Shown piece by piece: positions 11,845 through 24,215 of a stretch of DNA of 64,000 bases; position 1 is the first letter of the stretch, and every line of letters starts with the position of its first letter. Source of the stretch: Drosophila persimilis (lineage: Eukaryota > Arthropoda > Insecta > Diptera > Drosophilidae); NCBI RefSeq assembly GCF_003286085.1, contig NW_020825288.1:5208001-5272000 (forward strand), in the 5' to 3' direction. A model generated the notes under the pieces. It saw only the letters and a list, made by a program, of their open reading frames with translations, made no database searches and was not told where the DNA came from. The position numbers and the translations under genes are program-made.

Positions 11845-14766
11845 TGGTATGGATCAATACCTTCTTTGATTGACACTCTGAATTTAAAGCATTAAATTAG
11901 CCCGGATAGGCATGACAGCAGCTTTCATGAGAAGTGGCCAGATGTGGGCTAGTAAACCTTATCGAAATCCGTTACCTTGGCCACACTGAACTTACCCCAA
12001 AAGCATTTCATGGCAGACAGCCAACATCCGTCGTACATTAATTCATTAAATATTCCCGGCTATACAAAGCCAGGAGTCCATGTAAACGCTTGAAGATTCA
12101 CCTCAAACTGGGGGAAGGGGCCCTGCCGACCCGTTTGTCAAGCTGCTAGCAGGAGCCAACAAGTGTCTGAACTTTCTCTTTGAGCTTTTGCTCCTTTCCA
12201 GCGACCAGTAGCTTAGCAATCCTACGCGACCCTTGCCCGGCACAGAATGTCTCACGTTTCAGCCACTTTTCGACCATAATTACAGCCAAGAGCAATTTGA
12301 AAAACACTTGATGCTGGCAATTAAAAAGTTGAGCAACATTTTTCTTCACGGGCAGCTCCACGGCGGCTCTTAGCCGCTGCTTGGGGCTGCAAGTGTAATT
12401 AATTAGTTTTCAATTTCACTCGGCTAAATATGCATAATTTATGTGCCGGTGACTGTGACTGGGCGCCCACCCTGGGCGCCATTAGGTTGGTCGTAGAAAG
12501 CAGCCAACATCATGGTCATAATACAATTTACTAGCCATTACTTGCTCTCTCCTTTCGAGCAGCCATTCTTCCGTTCTTCCGTTGTTGCTGCCATCTTCTG
12601 GCCACTTCTTTTGGCGGGCGGCAATTTGTGTGCACCAATTACTTTGTTTGTTTGCCGTGCACCATGCGACAACTTGCGGAAAGGACGACAGACACTGTGC
12701 TCCTGTTATCCTGCTACTGCCTTTCCCACTGTGCTCCTGCTGCACTTCACTTTGCTGCGTTTCCTCTATTTCCGTTACAAACATTTCCGCTTCGCATTGC
12801 TGCAAATTTATTGTTTCCTTGCGGTTTTCGTGTGCGTTCCTGTATCCCTGTGTGTGTGTGTGTCTAGATGTCCTTTTCCTCTTGAAGCACTTCTGGAGGA
12901 TACTCTTGTGCGCTCCTTCAACCTAATGGGGATGGCACCTTCAAAGGGATCGTTCCCTGGCTGTGGGACAGGCTCAATCAAACAGCAAAATGGCGGCAGA
13001 GCGGAAGTACTGTCACTACATCCGGCAACGACCCACAACCTGCCATACCCTTACGCACCCTCAACCAACACCCACCACCCACCATCCTCTGCTGTGCCCT
13101 TCCGGTCGGAAATACGCATTTAGTTGCATGTGAAATTGTTACATTTTTGTCAACAGGCAAATTTTGTTATTTATTTCCACGCGTTTCTTATTTCGCAGCC
13201 GTCTTCGCCGGGGACTTGGCGATGAAAAATTGAAATGTCGTTTCTAATAAATCATTTCGGCAAATTCAGAGCAACTTGTTTGTTTCGGCTGCCGTCGCCA
13301 ACTGTTTGTGCTTATTTCCGTTTCCGGCCGGGCCCAGGGTCGACCCTGGCCCAGCTCCAAGCCCCCAGGCCGTGGCCACAATTTTTTGCGCCCCTCTGCG
13401 AGTATACGGCGGATGTTTCCAGCCCCGTCATTGCAGCTGACATAATTAATTACCCAAGCGCGCGAGCATTTCCCAGCGGCTGCGTGTGCCTCACCTGAGG
13501 CGCCACCACCAAGGGCCACCTTCGCAAAAGGAAAGCGGGTATGCTCGTGCTCGTCCTCGTCCTCGTCCACAGATTTCGCGCGCGCGGCAGAGCTGCTGAC
13601 AGGAAGAGGGTCGACAGCAGCACCGAGCGGCACCGACTCGCCATAATTGGATCGCTTTAATTATATGAATTTATGCGGGGCAGTGGCAGTGGCAGTGGCA
13701 GTCCGTTATTGCGGTGACTGTGTTTGTAATCCACACGGCGAGACAAATCTTCCTGTCATGCCCTCAGCCTCGCCTCCGAAAGACACCGCCCGCATCGCCT
13801 TTGAAATGTCCCTGAAGTGAAATTCAAGTGATTTGAAGAGCAGTATAAGTATAAACTTCAATCGGATTGTATCCTCTTGGTTTTTGTATCCAATTAGCAT
13901 ACGTACATAAATAATGTCACAGAAAAGTGTTGCATAAACGTTTGCCTTGGAATCATTTGGAATGCAAGGCAAGCACACGGGTGACCCCAAATGGAATATT
14001 AAATGATTTGAGGAGCAAGCAAATGCAAAAGCAAAAGATTTTCCATCACTCACAGCATTCATTTAAATTGATAATCTCTTCGGCAACTTTCACCTCAAAC
14101 TGCTCTCAATTCCAAATGGCATTCATCTTTGATGCCAGACAGACGAAACTGATTGCAGATTTATCGCAAAATCGAAGCAGATATTTGGCCCGTGGTAACA
14201 ACACTTTTCAATTAGGCAGCGCCCTGCGCTGAGAATGAGGTGCCAGGGCCATTATCGCAGTGCAATTCAATTAGACGCCGCCGCCGCAGCCGCTGGGAGG
14301 GCGGCCAAAGACCTTTGTATTTGTAAAGACGTAGTGCAGCAGTTGCCCTTGCCTTCGGCATTAGCGGGGGAGAGGAGAGGAGACAAAGTCTTGCCAGCAC
14401 ATTTGACAGCATGAAATTGAGTGAGTTGCAATAGGTCCCACACTGGCACACAATGGCCGCCCCTGCGGCCCGCTGCTGTATCCTCCGCCATCTCCAATCA
14501 AACTTTCCAATCGAAGGGGCAGATCTAGAGCAGGATTTGTGTGCCGGAATATATGTATGCGGAGACCATATGAGGCAGGGCGAAGGCGACCTGCCTTGGA
14601 TGAGTTATCATTTCAGGCACATTGATTTATGCAGTCGCCGGGAAAGGCAACCTGCATGGCTGCTGAGATAAGAATTAATTGGCAAGTGCACTCTGCAAAT
14701 AAATTGCATAGTCCGGGAACGGGTACTGGTCCGAGGAGTCCGTGTGCCTGATGCTTTGTGTGCCAC

Positions 14767-14790
14767 GGTGGGGTGGGGTGGGGTGGGGTG
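14767..14790 (+). repeat. (GGGGT)n repeat, possible G-quadruplex
   Basis: Four to five successive GGGGT units provide four G4 tracts separated by single T. This is the classic pattern for a stable intramolecular G-quadruplex on the + strand (structure inferred). Confidence 0.7.
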
Positions 14791-17217
14791 TTTGGTGCCG
14801 TGCAACAGCGGTGCAATGGCGGCGGTGCACTGTGCAAACACAGATGAAGCTGGCTCCCGGGTTTACTGCTGCTTTTAATGTAAATGTGACAAATGTTTTA
14901 CGGCTGGCTGCGCCTGCATTGACTCTGGGCAAACACCTGTAAATGGATTGAAGCCACAGCACACTCAGCAGCAACAGGAGCGGAGCGGAGTCTGAGTGTG
15001 TGTGTGAGTGTCCTTCCAAAGAGAGTGGCAATTGGAACTCCTCTTGACAATGCACTTTATTCGATCTCGTTGACAGGAGCGAAGACACTGATCAAAAGTA
15101 AATAGCGTAAGTAGTATTAAATGTCAATAATGGGCCCGGTAGTCCGCACCTGGAACTCACATATTAGCTGCCACAGCGCAACAGCCATGGACCCCCTGTG
15201 AGGCAGGTAGCTTGCATGCTACGCATGCCTTAACCGGCACTGGCCTTGGTGCCACATGCGCATCCATACCCACAGAGCGTCGGCAACCAGCTCGCTGCAC
15301 TTCGTATTGCATTTTTGTCCACATTTGGGATTTGCATTGCCACATTAACCCTGCTGCCTCCACTGCTCTCAGTCCATCGTTCCATCATTGGGTCTGTGTG
15401 CGCTCTGCATTGCTCTGCTCTGCTCTGTTAAATTTAAAGCAAAGGGAGAACATAAATTGAAGGGCAACTGAACAGCATTTGTACGTATAGTCGATCAATA
15501 TTATTGCGCCTGCGGTGGGGCAATCAACGAAATGAAGAGTCCCTCTACAATAGCCCCAGACCAAAATAGAGGAGCGAGACGCGTCATGCGTCCCTTTGGG
15601 AGCCAGTGCCTGTGGTTTCTATGAACTCCATTGCTATATTGCCCCTTCCAAATCGGGTAGCTGGATAGCTGGATGTTTAAGATGACTTTAAGAGCTATTG
15701 CTTCCCAGCTGATTGTGCTGTATTCAATTTTATACTCCATTCATTTATGCTTTTTCCCCTGACAATTGTTATTGAAGAATTTAATTTTCCAGGACATCTC
15801 TTGGCCCTGGACGAAGAATCTCCCCTAACATTATCTGCTTCGTTTCAGTTGCCAATTGTCTAATTAGTTTTCCGCTGATGAAAATCCTTGCATCCAGCAT
15901 TACGCGAGTGCCGGTTTCTCCTGCGGGTCCTGGCTTTGGGGTCGAGTGTACGCAATAAATAAGAAGTCGCCTTCATTGATTTCTGCTGAGAGCAGCAGCA
16001 GCAGCAGCAAGCAAACATTTAATTAAATTGAAGACCATCCTCTGGCCCACACCTTCTCCTCCTCTCGCCCAGACTAAACACTTTTATTCCAGTGGCAATT
16101 AAAATTACGTATACGTGATGTTGCCTGCCATTGCCCCCAGGGTCCATTGATTAATGGCCTCGCACAAATGGAAGGAAAAAATATATATGCATGCAAATTG
16201 AAGATTTATTAAAGCCTGAGGCTGGCTCTTGCTCTGGCGATGGTGCGGGTCGTGGGTCCTAGGTCTTGGGGTCGTGCTCCCATCCCGGGCGCTAACAGTT
16301 GACAGTAATTTCCTGCATCTGGACGGGCTCAAAGCAGAATGCAATTTCCGATAAAGCGCACGGCTTTTTGTTCCGTTTTTTATGCACCATCCAGCTGCAT
16401 GTGTCATCATCCTTATGCCGCATTCTGGTGTATACCTGAGCCGGGGCTATGTTTTATGACGGCAAGAACAAAGGCTTATAAGTGTAAGTGAGTGGAGGAG
16501 ACAGCAGCTGCTGCTGGTGCTGCTACAGCTACAGTGGCCGTAAAAAGTATCCCCACATAGGGGAATGACAAAGTAAAAAAGCACATCAAAGCTGTCTACC
16601 AGGCACGGGTGCGGGGGGTGGCAGCGCTGACCGCCACGGCATCAGGCAGGACCCGGTAGACAGCAGCCGACAGGAAGGCAGGGGCAAGGCAAGAGGCAGG
16701 CAAACGGCAGCACAAGGGAGAGTAATGGCAAAGGATAATGCGTGGCTTTGGAGGGAGTCTGGGAACTAAAAGGATTTGCCCCACATGCTGCATCCAAGAA
16801 AATCATTTAATATGCTTAAATGAGCAGCGATTCCAATGAAAATTATCCTCTACAAATGGAATGTAATTTGCATTTAGCTAATCCCATAAATAGCCACCGA
16901 TGAGAGTTAATGAACCGCTTTTAAAGTCACTCTTTAAGGTTGTTTGTGCAAAATGTTTATGAAAACATATTCAAAAATATCTTTCGCTCTGTTATCGACG
17001 AAGACGAGCCATGGCTTGTTAAATATAGAAACTTTACTTTATTTATAGATAAAACTAGCAGATGACATGACCTTTTATCAGTGAGTCCATGAGATGTGCC
17101 CAATAAATTAAGATTCGAGTCGAGTGTGCACAGTGGCGGCAACAACTGTTGCCAGGATAAGGATGATTATTGCCAACGGCTATTCATACATATTTCGTGG
17201 AGGCTGGTCGCAGCTGC

Positions 17218-17775
17218 TCAGTAGTAATCCTCGCACTGCATCTGGCGTCGCCACACGGACCAATCCGCACAGCCCACAGCATCCGAGGTGGCCACGAAGC
17301 CCTTGCCGGGGGCGCAGTTCAGGAGCAGCGGTGTGGCCGCCGCGGCGGGGCACATGTAGAATTGATTGGGATCCGGAGCAGGCCAGGGTTGTGTAAAGTG
17401 CTCGCTATCGCTGTCACAGCCAGCCGTCGCCGTTGCCGTTGCCGTCGCCGTCGCGAGTGGGACAGCAGCATCCGCGGCCGTGGCCATCTGACAGGCCGGC
17501 CAGTGGTCGTAGGGCAAACAACCCAAAAAGCCGAGACCATTGAAAAATCCACGTCCCTGCGGGCACTGGAGCTGCAGCGGCTGCTGTCCGTCCGCGGAGC
17601 AAATGTAGAATAAGTTGGGATTCGGATCTCCCCACATGTCGGTGGCATGTTTGCATGTTGCATTCATGGTGTGCGTGTCAGGGTCGGAAGTGTCTCGTGC
17701 CGCCCCCAGCGGTGGCAGTAGTAGTACCACCATCAGGAGCAGCGTATTCCATTTATTTTTCATAAATAATTTCAT
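17218..17775 (-). CDS. Secreted protein with two chitin-binding (ChtBD2/peritrophin-like) domains
   Basis: This single-exon gene encodes a secreted protein of about 185 residues. It begins with a basic n-region and a long Leu/Val hydrophobic stretch ending Leu-Gly-Ala-Ala-Arg, a good signal peptide. Two modules follow, each with a Phe-Tyr-x-Cys motif, spaced cysteines and a closing Gly-Cys-x-[PD]-[YW]-x-x-W segment, the pattern of invertebrate chitin-binding domains. They are joined by a linker containing an (Ala-Thr)n run. The likely role is binding chitin in the peritrophic matrix or cuticle (inferred). The start is ambiguous: in-frame ATGs are at 17796, 17784, 17775 and 17763. I chose 17775 because its -3 base is a purine and it keeps the signal peptide. 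The 5' leader seems to run unspliced from about 18054 and contains tiny upstream ORFs. I do not assign an orthologue name. Confidence 0.8.
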   Translation of the reverse strand: MKLFMKNKWNTLLLMVVLLLPPLGAARDTSDPDTHTMNATCKHATDMWGDPNPNLFYICSADGQQPLQLQCPQGRGFFNGLGFLGCLPYDHWPACQMATAADAAVPLATATATATATAGCDSDSEHFTQPWPAPDPNQFYMCPAAAATPLLLNCAPGKGFVATSDAVGCADWSVWRRQMQCEDYY

Positions 17776-18050
17776 CACGAACGGCATGCAGAACATTTAT
17801 TATCACACAAAGTTCTCCTCTATCTCTCGTCGCACTCTCGTCTCTCTCCGGGTTTTCCTTACTGCAAATTGCTATTATTTGCTGATGTGGATGCTCCTGG
17901 TGTTGTTCTTCCTTTGCCGGGCTTTCATCATTTGCCCATAAGCCGTTCGTTAATAAATTGATATGCTCTCCTCTACGGCTGCTGTACTCGTATGTATTTC
18001 GTAGCACTACGGCTCTGGTTCTGGTGCGAACGAACAGAAAAACTCGACTC

Positions 18051-18090
18051 GACTGATTGATGGCGTCGCCATTGTCTTTGGTTTTTATAC
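18051..18090 (-). promoter_or_regulatory. TATA + Inr core promoter of the 17.2-kb chitin-binding gene
   Basis: On the minus strand TATAAAA begins at 18089 and an initiator TCAGTC follows with its A at 18054. The 35-bp spacing is slightly longer than usual. It lies about 280 bp upstream of the start codon with no gene between. Confidence 0.55.
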
Positions 18091-18283
18091 TCATTGTGGT
18101 ACTCATGCCCATTGCATGACTTTACTGATGTTGCCCATGCAACGCTATCATTGCTATTTTTACAGTCATTTTTCATGGTTTCTGTCGTCTATCGTCTCTC
18201 GGTCTGGGCCTTTCTATTTTGGCCCGATGTGACGTCGTCGCTCTCCCACTTTTCAGTTCTCTCAGTAGACAACTTTACGATTA

Positions 18284-18585
18284 GATAAGCAACAGAGTTT
18301 AAAGTTTGCTGCTGCTCCAATCGAACGATGGGATTGATAAGTTTCGAATGGTATCACCACAGTTGGGTATGGGCTATAACTCTCCCTGTGGCTACAGTCA
18401 ATTTCATAACTGATGCCTATCTGGCTCACTGTCATCGTTCGATGGCTCTTCTTCAGAACGGGGGAAGTTAGACAATGATTCACTGTCAAGGAAAACCACA
18501 ACCACTATACATTTTTAGACTACTGGATGATACTTACTAGCAACTATATACCAGCAACACCCACACACATCTGTCTGGTCTTATC
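18284..18585. promoter_or_regulatory. Cluster of three GATA sites upstream of the 17.2-kb gene
   Basis: GATAAG occurs at 18284-18289 and 18336-18341, and its reverse CTTATC at 18580-18585. All are 230-530 bp upstream of the inferred start site at 18054. GATAAG is the known high-affinity site of GATA factors such as Serpent and GATAe. Confidence 0.5.
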
Positions 18586-19445
18586 AAAGCGATAGCACGG
18601 ACATTAATTGCCTTTCAAATGAGGGTAAATTTGGAAATTATTACTGCAGACGAATCAGACGAAAATTTAATTACGAACCTAACCATAACCGAACCGGGCT
18701 AGGACAAGCCAACCCTGATAATGAAATGGAATGGATTTTGTTTACGGCTGCAGAGGCAGCTGCTGTCAAAACTTCTAATTGATTTGGCTTAAAGTGTGGG
18801 GAAGACCCTGGGAGCGGCAAGAAGCCACTTTGCGGCCTGGTCGCAGGCCTCAATAACCTGGAAAAAGTTCGCCAGCAGCTGGCTGACACTTTTGTTGTTA
18901 AGTCACGTTGTCAATTGGAACTTCTTTTCCCATTTCGTTTCCCGAAGAAAGACAGAGAGTGCCCCCTGTCCTGACACTTTTTGCGGAAGTCTATTTACGG
19001 CACCGCCAAGTTTAAATAGGGAAACTTCGTGGAGTACGGAAAAGTTGACAATATAATCGACATAAATTCCAATAGGCTTGCCATCGATGCATGCTCTCAG
19101 AGAGAATTCAATTAAAAGTTTCTGGGCAATAGACAGCCGCAGATGGGGCCCAAGAAGCCCAAATACGAGCGTCTGACGCCTTTAAGGCATCCGGGTGCGG
19201 ATCTGATTCTTGGAAAATGCTCATCAATTTGTACAGGCCTTGGCCACTTGAGAGACGTGATATCTGTTGAAAACAGTCGAAAATTAAGTCAAGAATTCGC
19301 CATTATCTGCATAGCAGAAGGAGAAGATAAGCGCACACCACTGCGTATGAGGAACTTTTGTAGCCGAAAATCGCCCTCGAAGACGTTCGCTCATCACTGA
19401 AACAAAGTGCTATTGACAATGATATGGTGCCTAGTTGGGAGTCGC

Positions 19446-19508
19446 GATAAGTCGGACTGATTGGATAGAATGTTATAAAAGCCCAGCCACTCGCCTTCAC
19501 ATAGTTTA
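19446..19508 (+). promoter_or_regulatory. GATA site, TATA box and start region of the 19.6-kb gene
   Basis: GATAAG (19446-19451) lies 23 bp before TATAAAA (19474-19480). The start site is expected about 30 bp later, near the TTAGTC at 19505-19510. A further GATAAG is at 19326-19331. The first ATG of the gene follows at 19573. Confidence 0.65.
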
Positions 19509-19572
19509 GTCTGTTTCAGATTTTCAAATTGAACACAAACTTTGGATAACCTACCTTCAGAAAGGATTCACT

Positions 19573-20091
19573 ATGCAAAAAAGTATGTTGGTACTCATTT
19601 CGAATTATTCATATTTACAAAATTAAATATCCTTTGCAGCTCTTTTGATATTCCTTGGGCTCTTGGGTGTGTGCTGGAGCGCCAGCCTTGTGGGAACCAC
19701 TGGCGATCAAGAGGCGTGCCTGTACGAGGACGAAATCTGGGGTGGCGAGGATATACGCAAATTCTACTTCTGCATCAGTGGTGAAGTCTACGAGGATACG
19801 TGCGATACAGACTATTATTTTGTGAGAAATGCCACCTACTCGGGCTGCCTGCCAGCTGCTCTGATGAACCCGCAGTGCGTCAACCTGGACGCTGTTGAAC
19901 CCGACTGCGAGGGCATCAGCGCCGAGCAGCCACAGCCCACCGATTTGTTGAACCAATACTACCTCTGCACCGACGATGGCGTCAAGCAGCTATCCTGCGG
20001 GGAGGACAAGGCCTTTATCAACCAGGACGGATACCTGGGCTGCTTCCCCTGGACGCAGTGGCGCACTCTGCGCAATTGCAGCGAAGGCTAG
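19573..20091 (+). CDS. Secreted protein with two chitin-binding (ChtBD2/peritrophin-like) domains
   Basis: Two exons, 19573-19582 and 19640-20091, encode 153 residues. The first exon carries only three full codons; GTATGT donor and TTTGCAG acceptor join in phase 1. The joined N-terminus is a compact signal peptide (Met-Gln-Lys then a Leu-rich core, ending near Ser-Ala-Ser). Two chitin-binding-like modules follow. Module 1 has Cys-x17-Cys-x9-Cys-x14-Cys and ends Gly-Cys-Leu-Pro...Cys. Module 2 has Cys-x19-Cys-x9-Cys-x14-Cys and ends Gly-Cys-Phe-Pro-Trp...Cys. Both have an aromatic pair before the second Cys (Phe-Tyr-Phe, Tyr-Tyr-Leu). The protein is acidic. The likely role is binding chitin in the gut lining (inferred from family and GATA sites). 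It is transcribed divergently from the 17.2-kb gene. Confidence 0.85.
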
Positions 20092-23000
20092 TGGACCGGA
20101 CGAAGACCATCTCTATCTATTAATTTGGGGTTCTTCCTTGCCCACTTATCGCGATTAAAAGTGTCCGAACTGAAGGTTTATTAAGTTTAAATTGATTGCA
20201 AACTAATTGATATATGAGCGACGTCCGAGTGGCCGTCCCGATATGATAAGCGCGACATGGATGGATCGTTTGCGACTCTGACACTTATTGAAAATAACGC
20301 ACGCATGAAAGTTCCGGGGGCAAAAATCGATGTGCCATAAATCTTGGCGTTTTCCCGCAGGCAGCCATGCGGACAAAAACCGAAAATTACATGGCAACAA
20401 GAAAATTTCAAAGAAAATTGCAATCGCAATCATTGCAGCAGTGTGTCTTAGGGGGAGTGCTAGTGCTTCTGGGCTATGTGCTGTGTGCTGTCGCAACACC
20501 GCAAAACAATTGTCGCCGCAAACTTTTGCGCAAAACAAACAACAAGTAAGGGACAAATTACAGGGCCAGGGACCAAGTGCCGGGCAGGCAGGACAACAGC
20601 CATGGCACTGCCACTGCTACTGCCACTGGCACTGGTTTGCTGAACATGTGTTTCGTCTGCCACCGAATGGAGTCCTGGAGCTGGAGTCCTGGGCTCCGGT
20701 CTCCGGTCTCGTCTCGGTCTGCCTCATGTGCGTGTGTGTCAACGACATGTACCGGTATCAAGTTCTGGGGCCGGGCTAAAAATGAGTTTAAAGTTCGATG
20801 CTGAACCGCATTAATCTTGCAGTTGCAGCAACATGAAACCAGAAGTTGCCATTGGAGTGGACAATGATTGCATCAGCAAAGAGGAGTGGCAGTGCTCCAC
20901 TGTGTGCCCTGTGCCTCGGGGGAGCTAAAATTGGATGTGGATGAACCATGGTCTGCAGTGATCACTCTTGGTTAGTCTCTTGCAGATCTCTCTCTGTCTC
21001 TGGCTATGTGACTCCTCCTTTTGATCATTCAAGGCAGCCAGACCCGGCTCCGGGCCTAGGTAATGAATGTCTGAGTGGGGACCAAGTGTCAGTGACACGA
21101 CACGGTCCCACCAGGAGCGGAGCCTCCACCTCCTCTACTCTTCCTCTGTAGGGGAGGCGAATGGGAGGCCACGGCCACCCCAAATGAGTTAGTCAGGAAA
21201 TTGCATTATTTGTCTTTGGCCATTGCGGGCAAAAACCCGTACAATGCTGGCGGCGACCCCTACACACGTAGGGGTCTATGTGTGTGGACAATGCTGTGTC
21301 GCCTCCCATGAGGCACTAACTAGTGTGGCTGCCCCTCTCTACTGTGACTGAGACTGGGGCTGCTCGTTTTGCTGCCTCGGCAGCCACTTTAAAATGGCGT
21401 GGCTATCTCCGGTCGGCCCTTGGTCCCCCCTCTGTCACACATGCGAATTTTCAAACGCTCTGAAGTCACAGCAATCTTTCTGCTCCATTTCCGCCCACTC
21501 CTGCAGCTGTTGCTGTTGCTGTTGCTGCTCCCACTGCCACTGCCACTACCAGCGGCACTGCTCCTGTTTCCTGTACCCCTTGTTGTTGCATTTTAATTGC
21601 ATGGCTGCCTGGGCCGTTCGGACCATTAATCCTGCACAAGTTTTGTGCAAAAATTGCGAAAAGGGATTTTTAAAGTCACAACTGTCGTATGTTATCAGCA
21701 CACCCGGGGAGAGTGCCACAGAATGAGGCTGGAGACCACATAGAGCGGCAGAGGAGCGGGAGAGTGTCACAGAATGAGGCAGGAAATCGGCACACAAGGA
21801 GTCAAAGAGTACCCCGGAATGGGGCAGAGTAAGAGTTGGAAGGAAAGAGTGCTCGAGTCGAACTTGGGCCTGTAGCTAAGAGCCGGACTGACGGCGCAGC
21901 GGTGCTTGGATTTAATTGAGTTTACAATTGTTTTGTGGCCTGGTCTGCTTCTGCTCTCAACCACTCGACTGCACTCCGTCCCGATCCTTCCTGCAACTTT
22001 GACCGCTCCACAACTTCAGCGTTGACCCATTGCCTGGGGCTGACGACGAATGTTACTTTAATTAAGTTTTGTGTGCCTGCTGCATAAATAAACTTGCCAT
22101 AAACATGGCTGCGGCGCAAACATGTCTGCGACAACATGGCGCATACGCAATGCGCTCAAAAGCATGCCACAGTTTTTTCCGCCGTTTCCCTTTCTTTACT
22201 TTACTGCTCGCTGGCTATTGTTGTAGCGCTTTGGTGCAAGGGATTTCCCCCGCACCATTCTCTAGTGGCCATAATTGGCATTTTTAGCCCCTGTCCCTGC
22301 CCCATCGAGTGGTGACAGTGCACCCGTGCACCCTTGCACCCTGACACCCCTTCGCCAGCCCCTGCCTTTTCCTGCTGCGGCTTCCGTTGAATGATTTTTC
22401 TGTGCGCGCATTTTCGCGCTTGAATTGTTTGGGACTCAGCGGAAAAGGGCCCGTCGGATGGGGGGCACAAAGTTGGCTTAAACTTTTCCACTTGAATGGC
22501 AACGGAAGGTTTTATACGCCTCAGTTCCAGTTGCACTTCTCAGGAGCAGGCCAGGACCAGCACCAGTTCCGTTTATACACGGCGAAAAAATTATATAATT
22601 CGCATCGTACAAATCTTTAAACCATTTCGTTTTCAAATCAAACAAAATGATCAGTTTTTTGCTATTTACTGAATATTTGGAATTATTTCTATTTGAAATG
22701 GTACCTAGGTTTTTTGTGAGTGCAGCTTCCATTGCGAGTTGTGCCACATTGTGCTACAGCGGCAGCGGCGCATGAAAGTATGCGGAATAAAATTTGTGCT
22801 CTGCAACAAATAAATATTTGACCCCCAGAACCCTCGAACACCCGAACCTCAGAGCCCAGAACCCAGACCCAGCAAAGCATTCCATTCCTCTCGCAGCTTA
22901 CTGCGCCGTTGAATTTATATTTGCACTTAAAAAGAGGAGCAACAAGAAGAGTTACAAGAGGCGCAAATAGAGGGGGAGGAGCAGGAGCATCAGAGGCATC

Positions 23001-23836
23001 AGGAGTCGCTGGAACAGGAACAGGAAGTACAACGACGACAGCTACAACAATAACCACAGCCAGGCACCACTTTTCAGAGGGAGAGAGAGAGGGTAAAGTT
23101 TGTTTGGCTTATTTTTTGGTTACAAATCAAATCCAAAATCGCATTAAAATTGCATGCAGCGGAAAAATTGTGCACCCAAGTCGAGGAGTGGCATGCGAAA
23201 GGAGCCGCAAAACCAGCACCGCGTAACCAAAACCAGAAGTCTGCCACAATAAGGACTTGGAGTGGCACTGTAGCAGGGGGAGGAAGTGGGAGCTCTGGTG
23301 GTGAAGTGGTTCCTGCTGCTGCTGTTGCTCCTGCCGCTGTTGTTGTGTGAGACATTTTGTTTGGTGGGGGGAGGGGTTTTGCGGCTCTTCAATTGAATTT
23401 TTGCGAGACGAAATCACTTCAACGCCTTCGATTTCAATTTCCGCCACATTTCAAATTTGAATTCTGTTATTGCATTTTGCCCTATTTCTCACTCGTTGCT
23501 GTTGTTGTTATTGTTGTTGTTCGCCCTCCTTTTTGTGTTGCTTTTGCGGTTGAGGGTCGCTTTGAAGGTGTTTTCATGGGGACAAATTTGATTTCGTTTG
23601 TTATTTGTACCCCCAAAAATGTGGAAACTCTGTTGGGAGCAGGGTGAAGATATTGATCGGTAAATGTCTTTCATTGAATGAGGAGACAAATTCTAAATTG
23701 TCTATGCAGCTGATTAACTTTGGCCGCAGAGGGTAATGGGAATTGGATCTCTGCGACGACAAGGCAGAAGAAAGAGCTAAAGCTTTTCCATATTAAAATC
23801 TTAATAAGAGTACAGTGGATATTGGCTATGACCATT

Positions 23837-24215
23837 CTCTGGGTGAACGTTTAACACCCAGAGAAAAAAAAACCCTGAGTTCCATTATATTTGCCCCGAG
23901 AGTAAATTTCTAAAAAAAATTACACATACGTTTTACAATAATACACAAATACACACACAAATACAAATACAAATTTACACACAAAATAATACACAAATTT
24001 GATTTAGAACAATATACAAATATTTGATCGAAATATATTTCACATTTAATTCATTCATTTATAATTAATTTATAAATTAAATATATTCCCTACAAATGTA
24101 ATATCAAATATTTATTTTAAATTGTTTTATATTTAGATTAAATTATATTTCATTTGTATCGAACTGAATTCTACCGAAAACTATACAACACCTAATCATT
24201 TTCGTATTCCTTAAA
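23837..24215. repeat. Hairpin followed by an AT-rich block (possible old insertion)
   Basis: A perfect 9-bp inverted repeat, CTCTGGGTG (23837-23845) and CACCCAGAG (23855-23863), is followed by an A-run. Then come about 350 bp that are extremely AT-rich with recurring ACACAAAT words. Composition changes abruptly at both sides. It may be a decayed insertion; no target duplication was recognised. Confidence 0.4.

Larger units (their letters stand above)
7749..17217. other. Intergenic DNA, no gene recognised
   Basis: Nearly 9.5 kb hold no convincing coding sequence. The longer open frames (for example near 8.1-8.4 kb, 8.7-9.2 kb and 12.5-13.1 kb) are low-complexity or simple-repeat driven and lack start context, splice sites or recognisable domains. 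The region contains a G18 run, GTC/GTCGCC/TATGGC/GGGGT repeats and a CAG block near 15.99 kb. It may contain enhancers, or be intron of a gene beyond the window, but nothing in the sequence decides this. Confidence 0.55.

Noticed and set aside
12512..13123. 203-codon + strand frame
   Set aside because: Cys/Phe/Leu-rich translation from pyrimidine-rich DNA, crossing a GT run, without domain, promoter or splice evidence.
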